From JANWVO01 sp964458495 (lineage in GTDB: Bacteria > Acidobacteriota > Terriglobia > Bryobacterales > Bryobacteraceae), in assembly GCA_964458495.1 (NCBI GenBank), contig CAYWJB010000020.1:1-64000 (forward strand): a stretch of DNA of 64,000 nt, written 5' to 3'. Position numbers and translations under genes: made by a program. The notes below the pieces were generated by a model, which worked only from the letters and a program-made list of their open reading frames with translations, did no database searches and was not told where the DNA came from. Below, in pieces: positions 33,347 to 41,717 of this stretch (position 1 is the first letter of the stretch; each line of letters opens with the position of its first letter).

Positions 33347-34162
33347 ATGGCAAGAAAGAGTGCGAAACGGATCGAGCCGACTCAGGAGGCTGCCGACGCC
33401 GTACCGTTCGGCTCCGGGCGCTGGCGAGTGTCAGGTTCCATGGGGCTTGATCTGCGCAGCCGCGCGCGAACCAAGACCTATGTGGTGCAGCGGCGAGTTG
33501 GCGGCCGGCTGGTCGGGCGAGCCCTCCAGGCACGAACCATGGCGGCCGCGCGGCGCGAGGCCCAACGCGTCTGGAGCGCCTTGCGGCCGGACTCGAGTGG
33601 CGAGCGTTGGACGCTCGCCCAGGCGCTCGAACAGTACTTTACGGAGCGCGAGTTGAGGCCGAAGACGATCAAGAACTACCGCGGCGCACTGTGCCGCTAC
33701 GCCAAGGACTGGCTGCGCCGGCCAGTGGAGTCCGTGATGCTCGACCGAGTGGGCGTGCGAAGCCGAATCCTGCATGTGCGACGCGAGCACGGCGTCGGTG
33801 CGGCGAGGCTGCTGTATTGCACGCTGAGCGTTCTTTTTCGTTACTACCGGCGATACTTTCCGAGTGCACCCGAGCCGCCGACAGCGGTGATTGCCAAGCC
33901 GCGGTGCGCGCCGCGGGACTCCGCACTGGACGCCGATGCGCTGCGCCGGTGGTGGTCCATCGTGGACAGGTTGCCGGCGAAGGAGAGGACCCATTGGCTC
34001 ACCGTCCTGTTGACCGGGGCGAGGTGCAGCAGCGTGTTGGCGCTGCGGTGGGAAGACGTGGACTTCGGGCGGCGCACGATTACGTTCAGCACGGCCGAGA
34101 GGAAACCGTGCAGCGTGCCAATGAGTGCTCGCCTTGCGGCTGTGCTGCGCGGAGCGCTTTAG
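33347..34162 (+). CDS. Tyrosine recombinase/phage integrase lacking its catalytic C-terminus
   Basis: The 271-residue product has an N-terminal Arg-rich arm-type region, a SAM-like core-binding domain (about 88-180, LAQALEQYFTERELRPKTIK), and the start of the catalytic domain with box I (LLTGARCSSVLALRWEDVDF, Arg226). It ends at a TAG before the HxxR box and the nucleophilic Tyr, and I could not find these in any frame of the next 160 bases. GGAGG lies 7 bases before the ATG. It is most likely a truncated, inactive integrase; an accessory DNA-binding role is possible. Confidence 0.75.
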   Translation: MARKSAKRIEPTQEAADAVPFGSGRWRVSGSMGLDLRSRARTKTYVVQRRVGGRLVGRALQARTMAAARREAQRVWSALRPDSSGERWTLAQALEQYFTERELRPKTIKNYRGALCRYAKDWLRRPVESVMLDRVGVRSRILHVRREHGVGAARLLYCTLSVLFRYYRRYFPSAPEPPTAVIAKPRCAPRDSALDADALRRWWSIVDRLPAKERTHWLTVLLTGARCSSVLALRWEDVDFGRRTITFSTAERKPCSVPMSARLAAVLRGAL

Positions 34163-34324
34163 ATCTGAGAGCTGGCCGAGGAGGAACCGGGTGCTCCCGC
34201 GCCGGAGGGCCTTCGTGCAAGCGCGAGGGGAAGCCCGCAAACGCGCAGGGAACGGGTCTTTCCCGCAGGAAGGAAGAGCGGGCAGTCATGCGGAGCGGGC
34301 CGATGCGGGATAATCGGTGGCGAT

Positions 34325-35914
34325 ATGCGCATCCGGGGATGGCGAGGGCGGCAGGCAGCGACCGCCGTGATTGTCCCCGCGGCGCTGTACCTGGTGTGGG
34401 CGGGTTGGTATTTTGCGCGGTTCGGGTATCCCTTGCCCAAGGTTCACGATGAATTCAGCTACCTGCTGGCCGCCGACACGTTCGCGCGAGGCAGGCTGGC
34501 CAATCCCAAGCCGGCGTTTGCCGAATTTTTCGAGACGATCCATGTGCTGGTGGAGCCGGCATACGCTTCGATGTACCCTCCGGCGCAGGGGCTGTGGCTC
34601 GCCCTCGGGCAGGTCGCGTTCGGGCATCCGTGGTGGGGAGTGGTGCTCTCCACCGCGCTGTTTGTGGCGGCGGCTTGCTGGGCGGCGATCCCGTGGGTGG
34701 GGCCGCGATGGGCCCGGGGCGTCGGCGCGACGGTGTTGAGTTACGTCGTCGCCACGTATTGGAGCACCAGCTATTGGGGCGGGAGCGTGGCGGCGCTGGG
34801 CGGCGCGCTGGTGCTGGGGAGCGTGGGGCGGTTGCGCCGGCGGTGGGGGGAGCCGCAGGAAGAGGCGGGGGAGCGCGGCGGGCGGATGGCAGCCATGGCG
34901 CTGGCGGCGGCGTGGTCGGTGGGCTGCGTGCTGGCGGCGCTGGCGCGGCCCTATTCAGGTTCGATCCTGACGCTGCTTTCGGCGGCGGAGCTGGCGCGGC
35001 AACTGGCGCGGAGCCGGCTGCGGCGGGAACAAAAGAGAGCGGAAATGTTCAGGCTTGTCCAAGCCGCTGCGGCGCCCGCCTGCGCAGGCATCCTGTTCCT
35101 GCTGGCCGTGAACCACGCGGCCACGGGCAGCCCTTGGATGATGGCCTATCAGGAGCACGCGCGCCTGTACCAGATCCGGCGGACATTCTACTGGCAGAAG
35201 GACCGTCCTGCGCCGGCTTACCGGCACGATGCCATCCGGGCCGTATATGAGGGGCTGTTGCGGCGGGAGATGACCGCGCGCGAGAAGTACGCCGAGATGG
35301 GGCGTATGTACCGGGACCACTATGGAAGCCTGAAGTTCAATGGCGCCGGGCTGGCCGCTGCTCTGGCGTGGGGCACAGGGGCGGGACTCGGCTGGGTGGT
35401 GTGGATGGCGATGGCCGGCCTCGCAGCGGTGTGGATGATCGTGTGGACGCAGCCGCACTACTATGCGGCTTTCGCGGCGTTTCTCGCCGTTGCGGTAACG
35501 GGAGGGGCGGCGCAGGCGGCGAGGCGGGAATGGCTCGGGCGGCGCCGTCCGCGGCTTGTGGTGTTGCTGTTCGCGTGCCTGCTGGCGCCGCGGTTCGTGC
35601 TGCTGCTGGGGCGGGAACAGGATGTGAGTCCATTCTCGTTGCGCAGGGCTGCGATTCTCCGGCAACTGGAAAGCGGGCCGGGACGGCATTTGATATTGGT
35701 ACAGTACCGCCCGGGCCACCCCTGGCGCGAAGAGTGGGTGTATAACGGCGCCGATCCGGAAGGGGCCAAAGTCATGTGGGCCCGCTGGCACGAACCGGCG
35801 AGGCTGAGAGAGTTTCTCGCGCACTACCGGGACCGGAGCATCTGGCTGCTGCAGGCGGATCTGCCCGGCTCGCCGCTGCTGCCGTTGGAAGAGCGCGGCG
35901 GAGCGGGCAGATAG
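34325..35914 (+). CDS. GT39-like polytopic membrane glycosyltransferase
   Basis: This 529-residue integral membrane protein has about ten predicted helices. After the first helix the loop KVHDEFSYLLAADTFARGRL carries the Asp-Glu pair typical of GT-C enzymes that use polyprenyl-phosphate sugars, followed by SMYPPAQGLWLALGQ. It lies 22 bases upstream of a GT2 glycosyltransferase, which in such pairs often makes the lipid-linked donor. I infer the two act together in envelope glycosylation. The acceptor is unknown. Confidence 0.72.
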   Translation: MRIRGWRGRQAATAVIVPAALYLVWAGWYFARFGYPLPKVHDEFSYLLAADTFARGRLANPKPAFAEFFETIHVLVEPAYASMYPPAQGLWLALGQVAFGHPWWGVVLSTALFVAAACWAAIPWVGPRWARGVGATVLSYVVATYWSTSYWGGSVAALGGALVLGSVGRLRRRWGEPQEEAGERGGRMAAMALAAAWSVGCVLAALARPYSGSILTLLSAAELARQLARSRLRREQKRAEMFRLVQAAAAPACAGILFLLAVNHAATGSPWMMAYQEHARLYQIRRTFYWQKDRPAPAYRHDAIRAVYEGLLRREMTAREKYAEMGRMYRDHYGSLKFNGAGLAAALAWGTGAGLGWVVWMAMAGLAAVWMIVWTQPHYYAAFAAFLAVAVTGGAAQAARREWLGRRRPRLVVLLFACLLAPRFVLLLGREQDVSPFSLRRAAILRQLESGPGRHLILVQYRPGHPWREEWVYNGADPEGAKVMWARWHEPARLREFLAHYRDRSIWLLQADLPGSPLLPLEERGGAGR

Positions 35915-35936
35915 CGCAGGGAGAAGCACAAACGGC

Positions 35937-36947
35937 ATGGCCAGACTGATTGTCCAGCTCCCCTGTTACAACGAGGAGAGTTGCCTCGGCGTGACGCTGG
36001 GGCAATTGCCGCGCAAGGTGGAGGGGTTCGATTCGGTCGAGTGGCTGGTGGTGGACGACGGCTCGGAGGACGCAACGGCTCTGGTGGCGCGTCAATGCGG
36101 GGCGGACCATGTGCTGGAGCTCGGCTACCACCGCGGGTTGGCGGCGGCGTTCATGGCGGGGCTGGACGGCTGCCTGGCACGGGGCGCGGACGTGATCGTC
36201 AACCTCGATGGGGACAATCAGTATTGTGCCGGGGACATCCCCGCGCTGGTGGCGCCGGTGCTGCGCGGCGAAGCCGACATCGTGATCGGGGCGCGCCCGA
36301 TCAGCTCCGTGCGCAGTTTCTCGCGCACGAAGAAACTGTTGCAAGGGCTGGGCAGTTGGGTAGTGAGAAGCCTGAGCGGCGCCGATGTGGCGGATGCGCC
36401 CAGCGGGTTCCGCGCGATGTCGCGCGATGCGGCGCTGCGCCTCAAGGTGTTCTCCACGTACACGTACACGCTGGAGACCATTGTGCAAGCTGCCGCTTGC
36501 GGCATGCGGATTGTGTCCGTGCCGGTGCGGGTGAATCCGCCGCTGCGGCAATCGCAGCTGATCCGTTCCACGGCGCGCTATGTGGCGCGCTCGCTGGCCA
36601 CTCTGGTCCGCGTGTATTTCCTCTACCGACCGTTCCGGGTGTTTGCCCTGCTGGCAGCGGCGCCGCTGGCGGCGGGCGTGTTTCTCACGGGGCGGTGGCT
36701 CTGGCTGAACTGGTACGAGTATCCGGTGACCGGGCGGCTGCACATCCCGAGCCTGATCGTGGCTGTGCTGAACCTGGCGCTTGGGGCAGGGCTCCTGCTG
36801 GCAGGGGTGATGGCGGAACTGCAGGCGACGAACCGGCGCCTGATGGAAGAAGTGCGTTACCTGCTTCGGAAACGGGAATTCGGGGGCGAGCCGGGTTCCC
36901 CGGGGACGGGCGGGGGGAGCAAAGCGAGTGGAGCGGGCGTCGAGTGA
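35937..36947 (+). CDS. GT2 family glycosyltransferase, polyprenyl-phosphate type
   Basis: The 336-residue protein has a GT-A domain: VQLPCYNEESCLGVTLGQLP at the start, VVDDGSEDAT, the metal-binding NLDGDNQY (DxD-like), and SGFRAMSRDAALRL. Two C-terminal membrane helices (about 220-245 and 265-290) follow. This resembles dolichol-/undecaprenyl-phosphate sugar synthases. It is expected to hand lipid-linked sugar to the preceding GT39-like protein. It is convergent with the next gene, with a 9-base gap. Confidence 0.87.
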   Translation: MARLIVQLPCYNEESCLGVTLGQLPRKVEGFDSVEWLVVDDGSEDATALVARQCGADHVLELGYHRGLAAAFMAGLDGCLARGADVIVNLDGDNQYCAGDIPALVAPVLRGEADIVIGARPISSVRSFSRTKKLLQGLGSWVVRSLSGADVADAPSGFRAMSRDAALRLKVFSTYTYTLETIVQAAACGMRIVSVPVRVNPPLRQSQLIRSTARYVARSLATLVRVYFLYRPFRVFALLAAAPLAAGVFLTGRWLWLNWYEYPVTGRLHIPSLIVAVLNLALGAGLLLAGVMAELQATNRRLMEEVRYLLRKREFGGEPGSPGTGGGSKASGAGVE

Positions 36948-36956
36948 GGGCCACCG

Positions 36957-37526
36957 CTAAGCATGAGTTTCGGCGAACCGGCGTGGCATCATCACGGCCA
37001 ATTGGTTGGCGCCGAGCAGGAAGCGCCGGTAATGGACAAGTTCAAAGCCTGCGGAAACGGCGAGCCGCAGCAGGGCTGCGCGATTGAAGAGGGTCTCGTG
37101 TTCGGCGGCGGCTTGGCGGCTGAAAAGGCCGGCGCGCGCGCCGGCTTCATGGAGAGGGCGGAAGGCGGGATGCGGGGTGGTGATGACGATGCGGCCCTCG
37201 GCGGCGAGCAGCGGGAGCATGAGCCTGAGCCAGTGTTCGGGTTCGGGAAGATGCTCCACCACGGCGAGGGCGGCGATGGTGTTGAAACGTTCCTGTTCCG
37301 GGAGCTCCGTCACGAAGCGGTGGCGGGGGAAGCGGCTTCGGGCGAGGGCGAGGGCGCTGTCGTCCCGGTCGAAACCGAGATACAAGCGCGGGTCGATGAG
37401 CGCGGCCAGGGCGCCGGCGCCGCAACCGAAGTCAAGCACTCTTCCACGCAGGAAATGGAGCGCAACGCCGATGCGGCGGGCGCGAAGAAAGGGGGAGAAC
37501 AACCCTTCGGATCCCTGGTCAGACAT
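36957..37526 (-). CDS. SAM-dependent methyltransferase (class I)
   Basis: The 189-residue Rossmann methyltransferase has motif I VLDFGCGAGALAALI, an acidic end of beta-2 (YLGFDRDD), and motif IV-like NTIAALAVVEHLPEPEHWL. Such proteins (the UbiE/Methyltransf_11 group) methylate small molecules, sugars or lipids. Its 5' end overlaps the 3' end of the next minus-strand gene by 8 bases. The nearby glycosyltransferases suggest, but do not prove, an envelope-sugar substrate. Confidence 0.85.
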   Translation of the reverse strand: MSDQGSEGLFSPFLRARRIGVALHFLRGRVLDFGCGAGALAALIDPRLYLGFDRDDSALALARSRFPRHRFVTELPEQERFNTIAALAVVEHLPEPEHWLRLMLPLLAAEGRIVITTPHPAFRPLHEAGARAGLFSRQAAAEHETLFNRAALLRLAVSAGFELVHYRRFLLGANQLAVMMPRRFAETHA

Positions 37527-38217
37527 GGTGGTACTCAGCGAGTTGCAGGCTGGGCGCGGATCGGGTCAACGCTTCCGGGCCACGCGGCCGAAGATGCGGG
37601 CGCGGGCGTCGTGAGCGCCGTTGCCCTGTTCGGGGGGGCATCTGGCGGGCCTCGCAGCGCAGGATGCGGAGGCGCTCGCAAATGTCGAGGAGACGGTTGT
37701 CGTGGAAGGCGGTGACGGTGCAAGCTGCCGAAGCCTGAGTGAGCGCTTCGATATGGCGCCCTTCAATGAGAAGCAGGCCGCCGGGCCTGAAGGCGTGTAT
37801 GAACTTGCGCACGGCGCGCACGGCGAGCGGCTCGGTGCAGAGGCACAGGATGAAATCGCAGGAGGAGCGCGGCAGTTCCATTTTTCCGCCGTCGCCGAAG
37901 CGGGCATCAAACTCCACCTTCGGCCGCGTGGCGTCTTCGCGGGCGCGGCGCACGGCGGCCTCCGAAAGACCGGCGCCCGTGACCTTCCGTCCTATTCGCG
38001 CCAGACAGATGGCGTCGCGCCCGTTGTCCATGCCGGCGTCGAGCGCAGCACCGGAGGGGACAGCTGATGTGGTTTCGTGCACCAGCGCGCTGGGGTTGGC
38101 GGGCACGCGGGCGATGAGGTGGAGGCAGACCAGGTTCCGGCTTTGAGGGGCTTCCTGCCGGGTCTGCGCCGGGAGAAGCGGAAACGAGAGCAACGCGGCA
38201 AGCGCGGCGTGGCGCAT
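37519..38217 (-). CDS. Exported methyltransferase-like protein, probably degenerate
   Basis: The 232-residue product has a signal-like N-terminus (ALAALLSFPLLPAQ). It then has a methyltransferase fold in which motif I reads ALDAGMDNGRDAICLARIG and the SAM-contacting acidic position after beta-2 (usually GFDIS) is GAGLS. A PGGLLLIEGRH motif follows. The last 40 residues are an Arg/Pro-rich run that looks like a frameshifted tail. I regard it as a decayed or altered relative of the exported methyltransferases common in Acidobacteria. Confidence 0.5.
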   Translation of the reverse strand: MRHAALAALLSFPLLPAQTRQEAPQSRNLVCLHLIARVPANPSALVHETTSAVPSGAALDAGMDNGRDAICLARIGRKVTGAGLSEAAVRRAREDATRPKVEFDARFGDGGKMELPRSSCDFILCLCTEPLAVRAVRKFIHAFRPGGLLLIEGRHIEALTQASAACTVTAFHDNRLLDICERLRILRCEARQMPPRTGQRRSRRPRPHLRPRGPEALTRSAPSLQLAEYHHV

Positions 38218-38223
38218 GATGGG

Positions 38224-38538
38224 TTACCCCACAGTGACGCCGGTGAGCCCATAGTTGAGGTCGTTGACATTGACCCTGGCGCGAATGACGGCGCCTTCCT
38301 TGAGTTTGACGAAATGCTGCTCCCCGGGGATGGGGAGCTCCATGATCATGGGATCCATCCAGCGTTCGATCTTCTCGCGTTCGATGGGGGGCACGTGCGC
38401 CTCCGGGCGGAGGCGCAGGACCTTGCCGCGGAGCAGGCAGCGCAGTCCGGGTTCGCCGCAATCGAATGTCGGCTTGCGGCGCGCGCTGCAAGCGAGAGCG
38501 GACAGCGGAATGCGTGCGAAGCAATTCCGGCGTTTCAA
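38224..38538 (-). CDS. Small copper-binding-domain protein (CusF/SCO-associated type)
   Basis: The 104-residue protein has the pattern of periplasmic copper-binding domains: RGKVLRLRPEAHV, then EKIERWMDPMIMELPIPGEQ with the Met-rich WMDPMIM ligand region, and EGAVIRARVNVNDLNYGLTG. The TTG at 38538 has GGAGA 7 bases upstream. An in-frame TTG at 38559 is an alternative. The N-terminus has a short hydrophobic part with a Cys but an imperfect lipobox. It lies 6 bases upstream of the methyltransferase-like gene, so probably shares its transcript. Confidence 0.6.
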   Translation of the reverse strand: MKRRNCFARIPLSALACSARRKPTFDCGEPGLRCLLRGKVLRLRPEAHVPPIEREKIERWMDPMIMELPIPGEQHFVKLKEGAVIRARVNVNDLNYGLTGVTVG

Positions 38539-38561
38539 GCGCGATTCTCCAAGCTTCAATC

Positions 38562-39345
38562 TTACTTGCAGGCGGCGATGCCCGTGAGCCTTTTCCCGAT
38601 GACGAGGGCGTGGATGTGATCGGTGCCCTCGCAGGCGTTGACGGTTTCCAGATTGCAGTGATGGCGCATGACGGGGCGGTCGCCGACGATGCCGTTGGCG
38701 CCGGGCAGGCCGCGCGCGAGGCGGGCGCACTCGAGCGAGATGGCGACGTTGTTTCGCTTGACCGTGGAGATGTGAGCGAAAGCGAGCTTGCCCTGGTTCT
38801 TGAGCCGGCTGCATTGCGGGGCGAGCACTCGGGCCTTGGCGGCTTCCGCGGCCGTCCAGGCGAGCTTCTCCTGCACGAGCTGGTGGGAGGCAATGGGGCG
38901 GTTGTCGCACTGCTTGCGCTCGATGGAGTCTTGGCGCGCGTCCTCGAGGCGCTCCACGGCTGGGCCGAGCACGCCCCAGCCGATGCCGTAGAGCGTATGC
39001 GAAAGACGGGCCAGCGCCGCCTTCAACCCCACGGCGCCAGGCAGCCACATGTTGTCCGGGATGCGGCAGGCGGAGAAGGAGAGGGAGGAAGTCACCGAGG
39101 CACGCATGGAGAGCTTGCGGTGGAGGTCGGAGGCACGGCAGCCGGGTGTGCCCTGTTTGACGAGGAAGCCGCAGACGCCTTCTCAAGTCCTCGCCCGGGA
39201 CGACTGGCAGATCGGCGGCGGTTCCGTTAGTGATCCATGTCTTTTCTTCATCGAACACGCAATCGCCGCCGTCGCGCACGGCGTTGGGGTCATGCCGCCG
39301 GGGTTGGAGCCGAAGCCGGGTTCGATGAGCCCGAACAAATACGGC
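38562..39345 (-). pseudogene. gcdH: Glutaryl-CoA dehydrogenase (acyl-CoA dehydrogenase) relic
   Basis: Joined frames give a protein clearly related to GcdH: FGLIEPGFGSNPGGM (about 39340-39296), EEKTWITNGTAADLPVV in a second frame, then KLSMRASVTSSLSFSACRIP, YGIGWGVLG, KQCDNRPIASHQLVQEKLAW and ANGIVGDRPVMRH in the longest intact frame (38562-39180). At least one frameshift lies near GGM and another before GVCGFLVKQGTPG. The N-terminal domain is missing. Several conserved positions are also changed (EGTHDIHALI reads EGTDHIHALV). Confidence 0.82.
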
Positions 39346-39577
39346 CATTCCTGTGCCGGCCCCAAACAGGGGCCGGCGACCGGCCGGGCTGCGCCAGCCG
39401 TGCGCGTTCCGGTTGACTGCGGCGGCTCGCTTGCGGGCCGGTTTCCGTCGCGGGAGCCGGCCCGCCACCGCCGAACCGGACCCCTGCGGACCCTCGCGCA
39501 CGAGGGCCGCTGACAACCGACATGCAAACAACGAGGCCCAGGTGTCCCTTCGGATCACTCGCCCCGAAACCGCCCGC

Positions 39578-41578
39578 TTAAGAGTCCGCCGCCTGAAGCA
39601 GCAACGCAGACCGTCCTTCCACGACCACGGAGCCGCCGGTCTCGGGAGCCGTTCCGCCGGAGTAAAACACCGCCTTCCAGCGGATATCGCGCGGCAGTTC
39701 GAACTCCAGGGGCTCCCAATAGGCGTTGGCGATCAGCAAAATGCGGTCGCCCCGCCAGCGGGCTTCCATCGCCAGTGAGCGCGAATCATGGCTCCAGTCC
39801 GGTTGATGGAGCCGCACGCCGTGGAACAGCACCTCCGCGTGCTCGCGTCCCGACGGGGACGCCCAGTCGATCCGCCCGAACACCTCATGCCGTCTCCGAA
39901 AGCAGATCAGCGACCGGACCAATTCCAGAAGGTCCCGGTGGGTCTCGGCCAGCCGCCAGTCGACCCAGCCGGTTTCGTTGTCCTGGCAATAGGCGTTATT
40001 GTTCCCATGCTGCGTGCGGCCGAACTCGTCGCCTGCCAGCAGCATCGGCACCCCGCCGCTGGAAAACAGCAGGATCAGGAAATTCCGCATCTGACGGCGC
40101 CGCAGGGCAAGGATTTCCGGATCATCCGCCGGGCCCTCCACGCCGCAATTCCAGCTGAAATTCTCGTCGGCCCCGTCGCGGTTTTCTTCCCCGTTGGCCT
40201 CGTTGTGCTTCTGGTTGTAACTGACCAGATCGGCCAGCGTGAAGCCGTCGTGGCAGGTGATGAAATTGATGCTGTGCTGCGCCTGCCGCCCGCTGCGCGC
40301 ATAGAGATCCGGACTTCCTTTGAGCCGCTCGGCGAGCGCCGGAACCAGCCCGGGGTCGCTGCGCACGAAGCGCCGCACGTCGTCGCGGTAGCGCCCGTTC
40401 CATTCCGCCCACCTTCCCCAGGCGGGAAACGTTCCCACCTGATACAGCCCTGCCGCATCCCAGGCTTCTGCGATCAGCTTCGTGTTCGCCAGCACCGGAT
40501 CGTAGGCGAGCCGCTCGAGCAGCGGCGGATCGGGCAGCGGCTCGCCGGTCTTCCCGCGGCCGAGAATGCTGGCCAGATCGAACCGGAATCCATCCACGTG
40601 CATCTCCATCACCCAGTAATGCAGGCAGTCGTTGATCAGCGTCCGCACCACCGGATGGTTGCAGTTCATCGTATTGCCGCACCCGGAAAAGTTCAGATAC
40701 CGCCCGTTGGAATCGATCAAATAATAGACGGAATTATCCAGCCCGCGGAACGACAGCGTCGGCCCGCGCTCGTCGCCTTCCGCCGTGTGATTGAACACAA
40801 CGTCCAGAATCACCTCGATCCCGGCGTCGTGAAATGCGCTCACCATTTCCTTGAATTCGGTTACCGCCGCCCCCGGCCTTTTCGCCGACCCGTAGGCGGA
40901 ATTCGGCGCGAAGAAACCGATCGGATGGTAGCCCCACAGGTTGAGGAGCCTCTCCCCGGTCAGAGGATTCACCCGGTCCGTGTCCGCCTCCTCGAACTCG
41001 TACACCGGCATCAGCTCGACCGCGGTGACGCCAAGGTCCTTGAGATGCGGAATCTTCTCCGTGAGTCCTGCATATGTGCCCGGAGCACTCACGCCGGAGG
41101 ATTCGTGGCGCGTGTAGGCGCGCACATGCAGCTCGTAAATCACGGACTCCGACAGGGGCGTGTTCAGCGGCTGATCCCCCCGCCAGTCGAAGCGGTCGTG
41201 CGGCAGACCGCACAGGCGCTGCGCCGCCACGCCCCACTGCTCGCCGCCGGCCAGCACTTTCGCATAGGGATCCAGCAGATATTTCTCCGGGTCAAAGCGG
41301 TGAACGGCAGGGTTCGGGTTCGGGCGCATATCCATCCGCCACGCATAGAGCACGTCGCGCGGCAGGCCGCTGATCCAGATGTGCCAGATGTGACCCGTGC
41401 GGTTGGCGCCGGGATCGAGCGCGATTTCGTGAAACGGCGACTCGCGGCCCGGCCGGAACAGGGACAGCCAGACATGGGTCGCGTGGCTGCTGAAGACGGC
41501 GAAGTTGATCCCGTCCTCCAGGAATTCCGCGCCCAGCGGCAGGGCCACGCCGCGGTCCACGCACAGGAAGCCAGGCAT
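39578..41578 (-). CDS. glgX: Glycogen debranching enzyme GlgX/TreX type
   Basis: This GH13 isoamylase-type enzyme of 666 residues hydrolyses alpha-1,6 branches in glycogen or maltodextrin. It has an N-terminal CBM48 domain (about 10-110), then the barrel with EVILDVVFNHTAEGDERGPT, the nucleophile region VDGFRFDLASILGR, the acid region LIAEAWDAAGLY and the transition-state FITCHDGFTLADLV. The length is typical. It is a single gene between the GcdH relic and DUF2339. No other glycogen gene is in the window. Confidence 0.95.
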   Translation of the reverse strand: MPGFLCVDRGVALPLGAEFLEDGINFAVFSSHATHVWLSLFRPGRESPFHEIALDPGANRTGHIWHIWISGLPRDVLYAWRMDMRPNPNPAVHRFDPEKYLLDPYAKVLAGGEQWGVAAQRLCGLPHDRFDWRGDQPLNTPLSESVIYELHVRAYTRHESSGVSAPGTYAGLTEKIPHLKDLGVTAVELMPVYEFEEADTDRVNPLTGERLLNLWGYHPIGFFAPNSAYGSAKRPGAAVTEFKEMVSAFHDAGIEVILDVVFNHTAEGDERGPTLSFRGLDNSVYYLIDSNGRYLNFSGCGNTMNCNHPVVRTLINDCLHYWVMEMHVDGFRFDLASILGRGKTGEPLPDPPLLERLAYDPVLANTKLIAEAWDAAGLYQVGTFPAWGRWAEWNGRYRDDVRRFVRSDPGLVPALAERLKGSPDLYARSGRQAQHSINFITCHDGFTLADLVSYNQKHNEANGEENRDGADENFSWNCGVEGPADDPEILALRRRQMRNFLILLFSSGGVPMLLAGDEFGRTQHGNNNAYCQDNETGWVDWRLAETHRDLLELVRSLICFRRRHEVFGRIDWASPSGREHAEVLFHGVRLHQPDWSHDSRSLAMEARWRGDRILLIANAYWEPLEFELPRDIRWKAVFYSGGTAPETGGSVVVEGRSALLLQAADS

Positions 41579-41717
41579 GTCGCTATGCTACACCGGCCGG
41601 GCGTCTGCATCGCCGGCTGGACCGCAGCACGGCTGTCTCGCGCCCTGCGGCGCCGCGCCGGCCGCATCGCGAATTCTCACAGGGCCAAGGCAATCCAATG
41701 GGGCCAGGCCCGCACGT

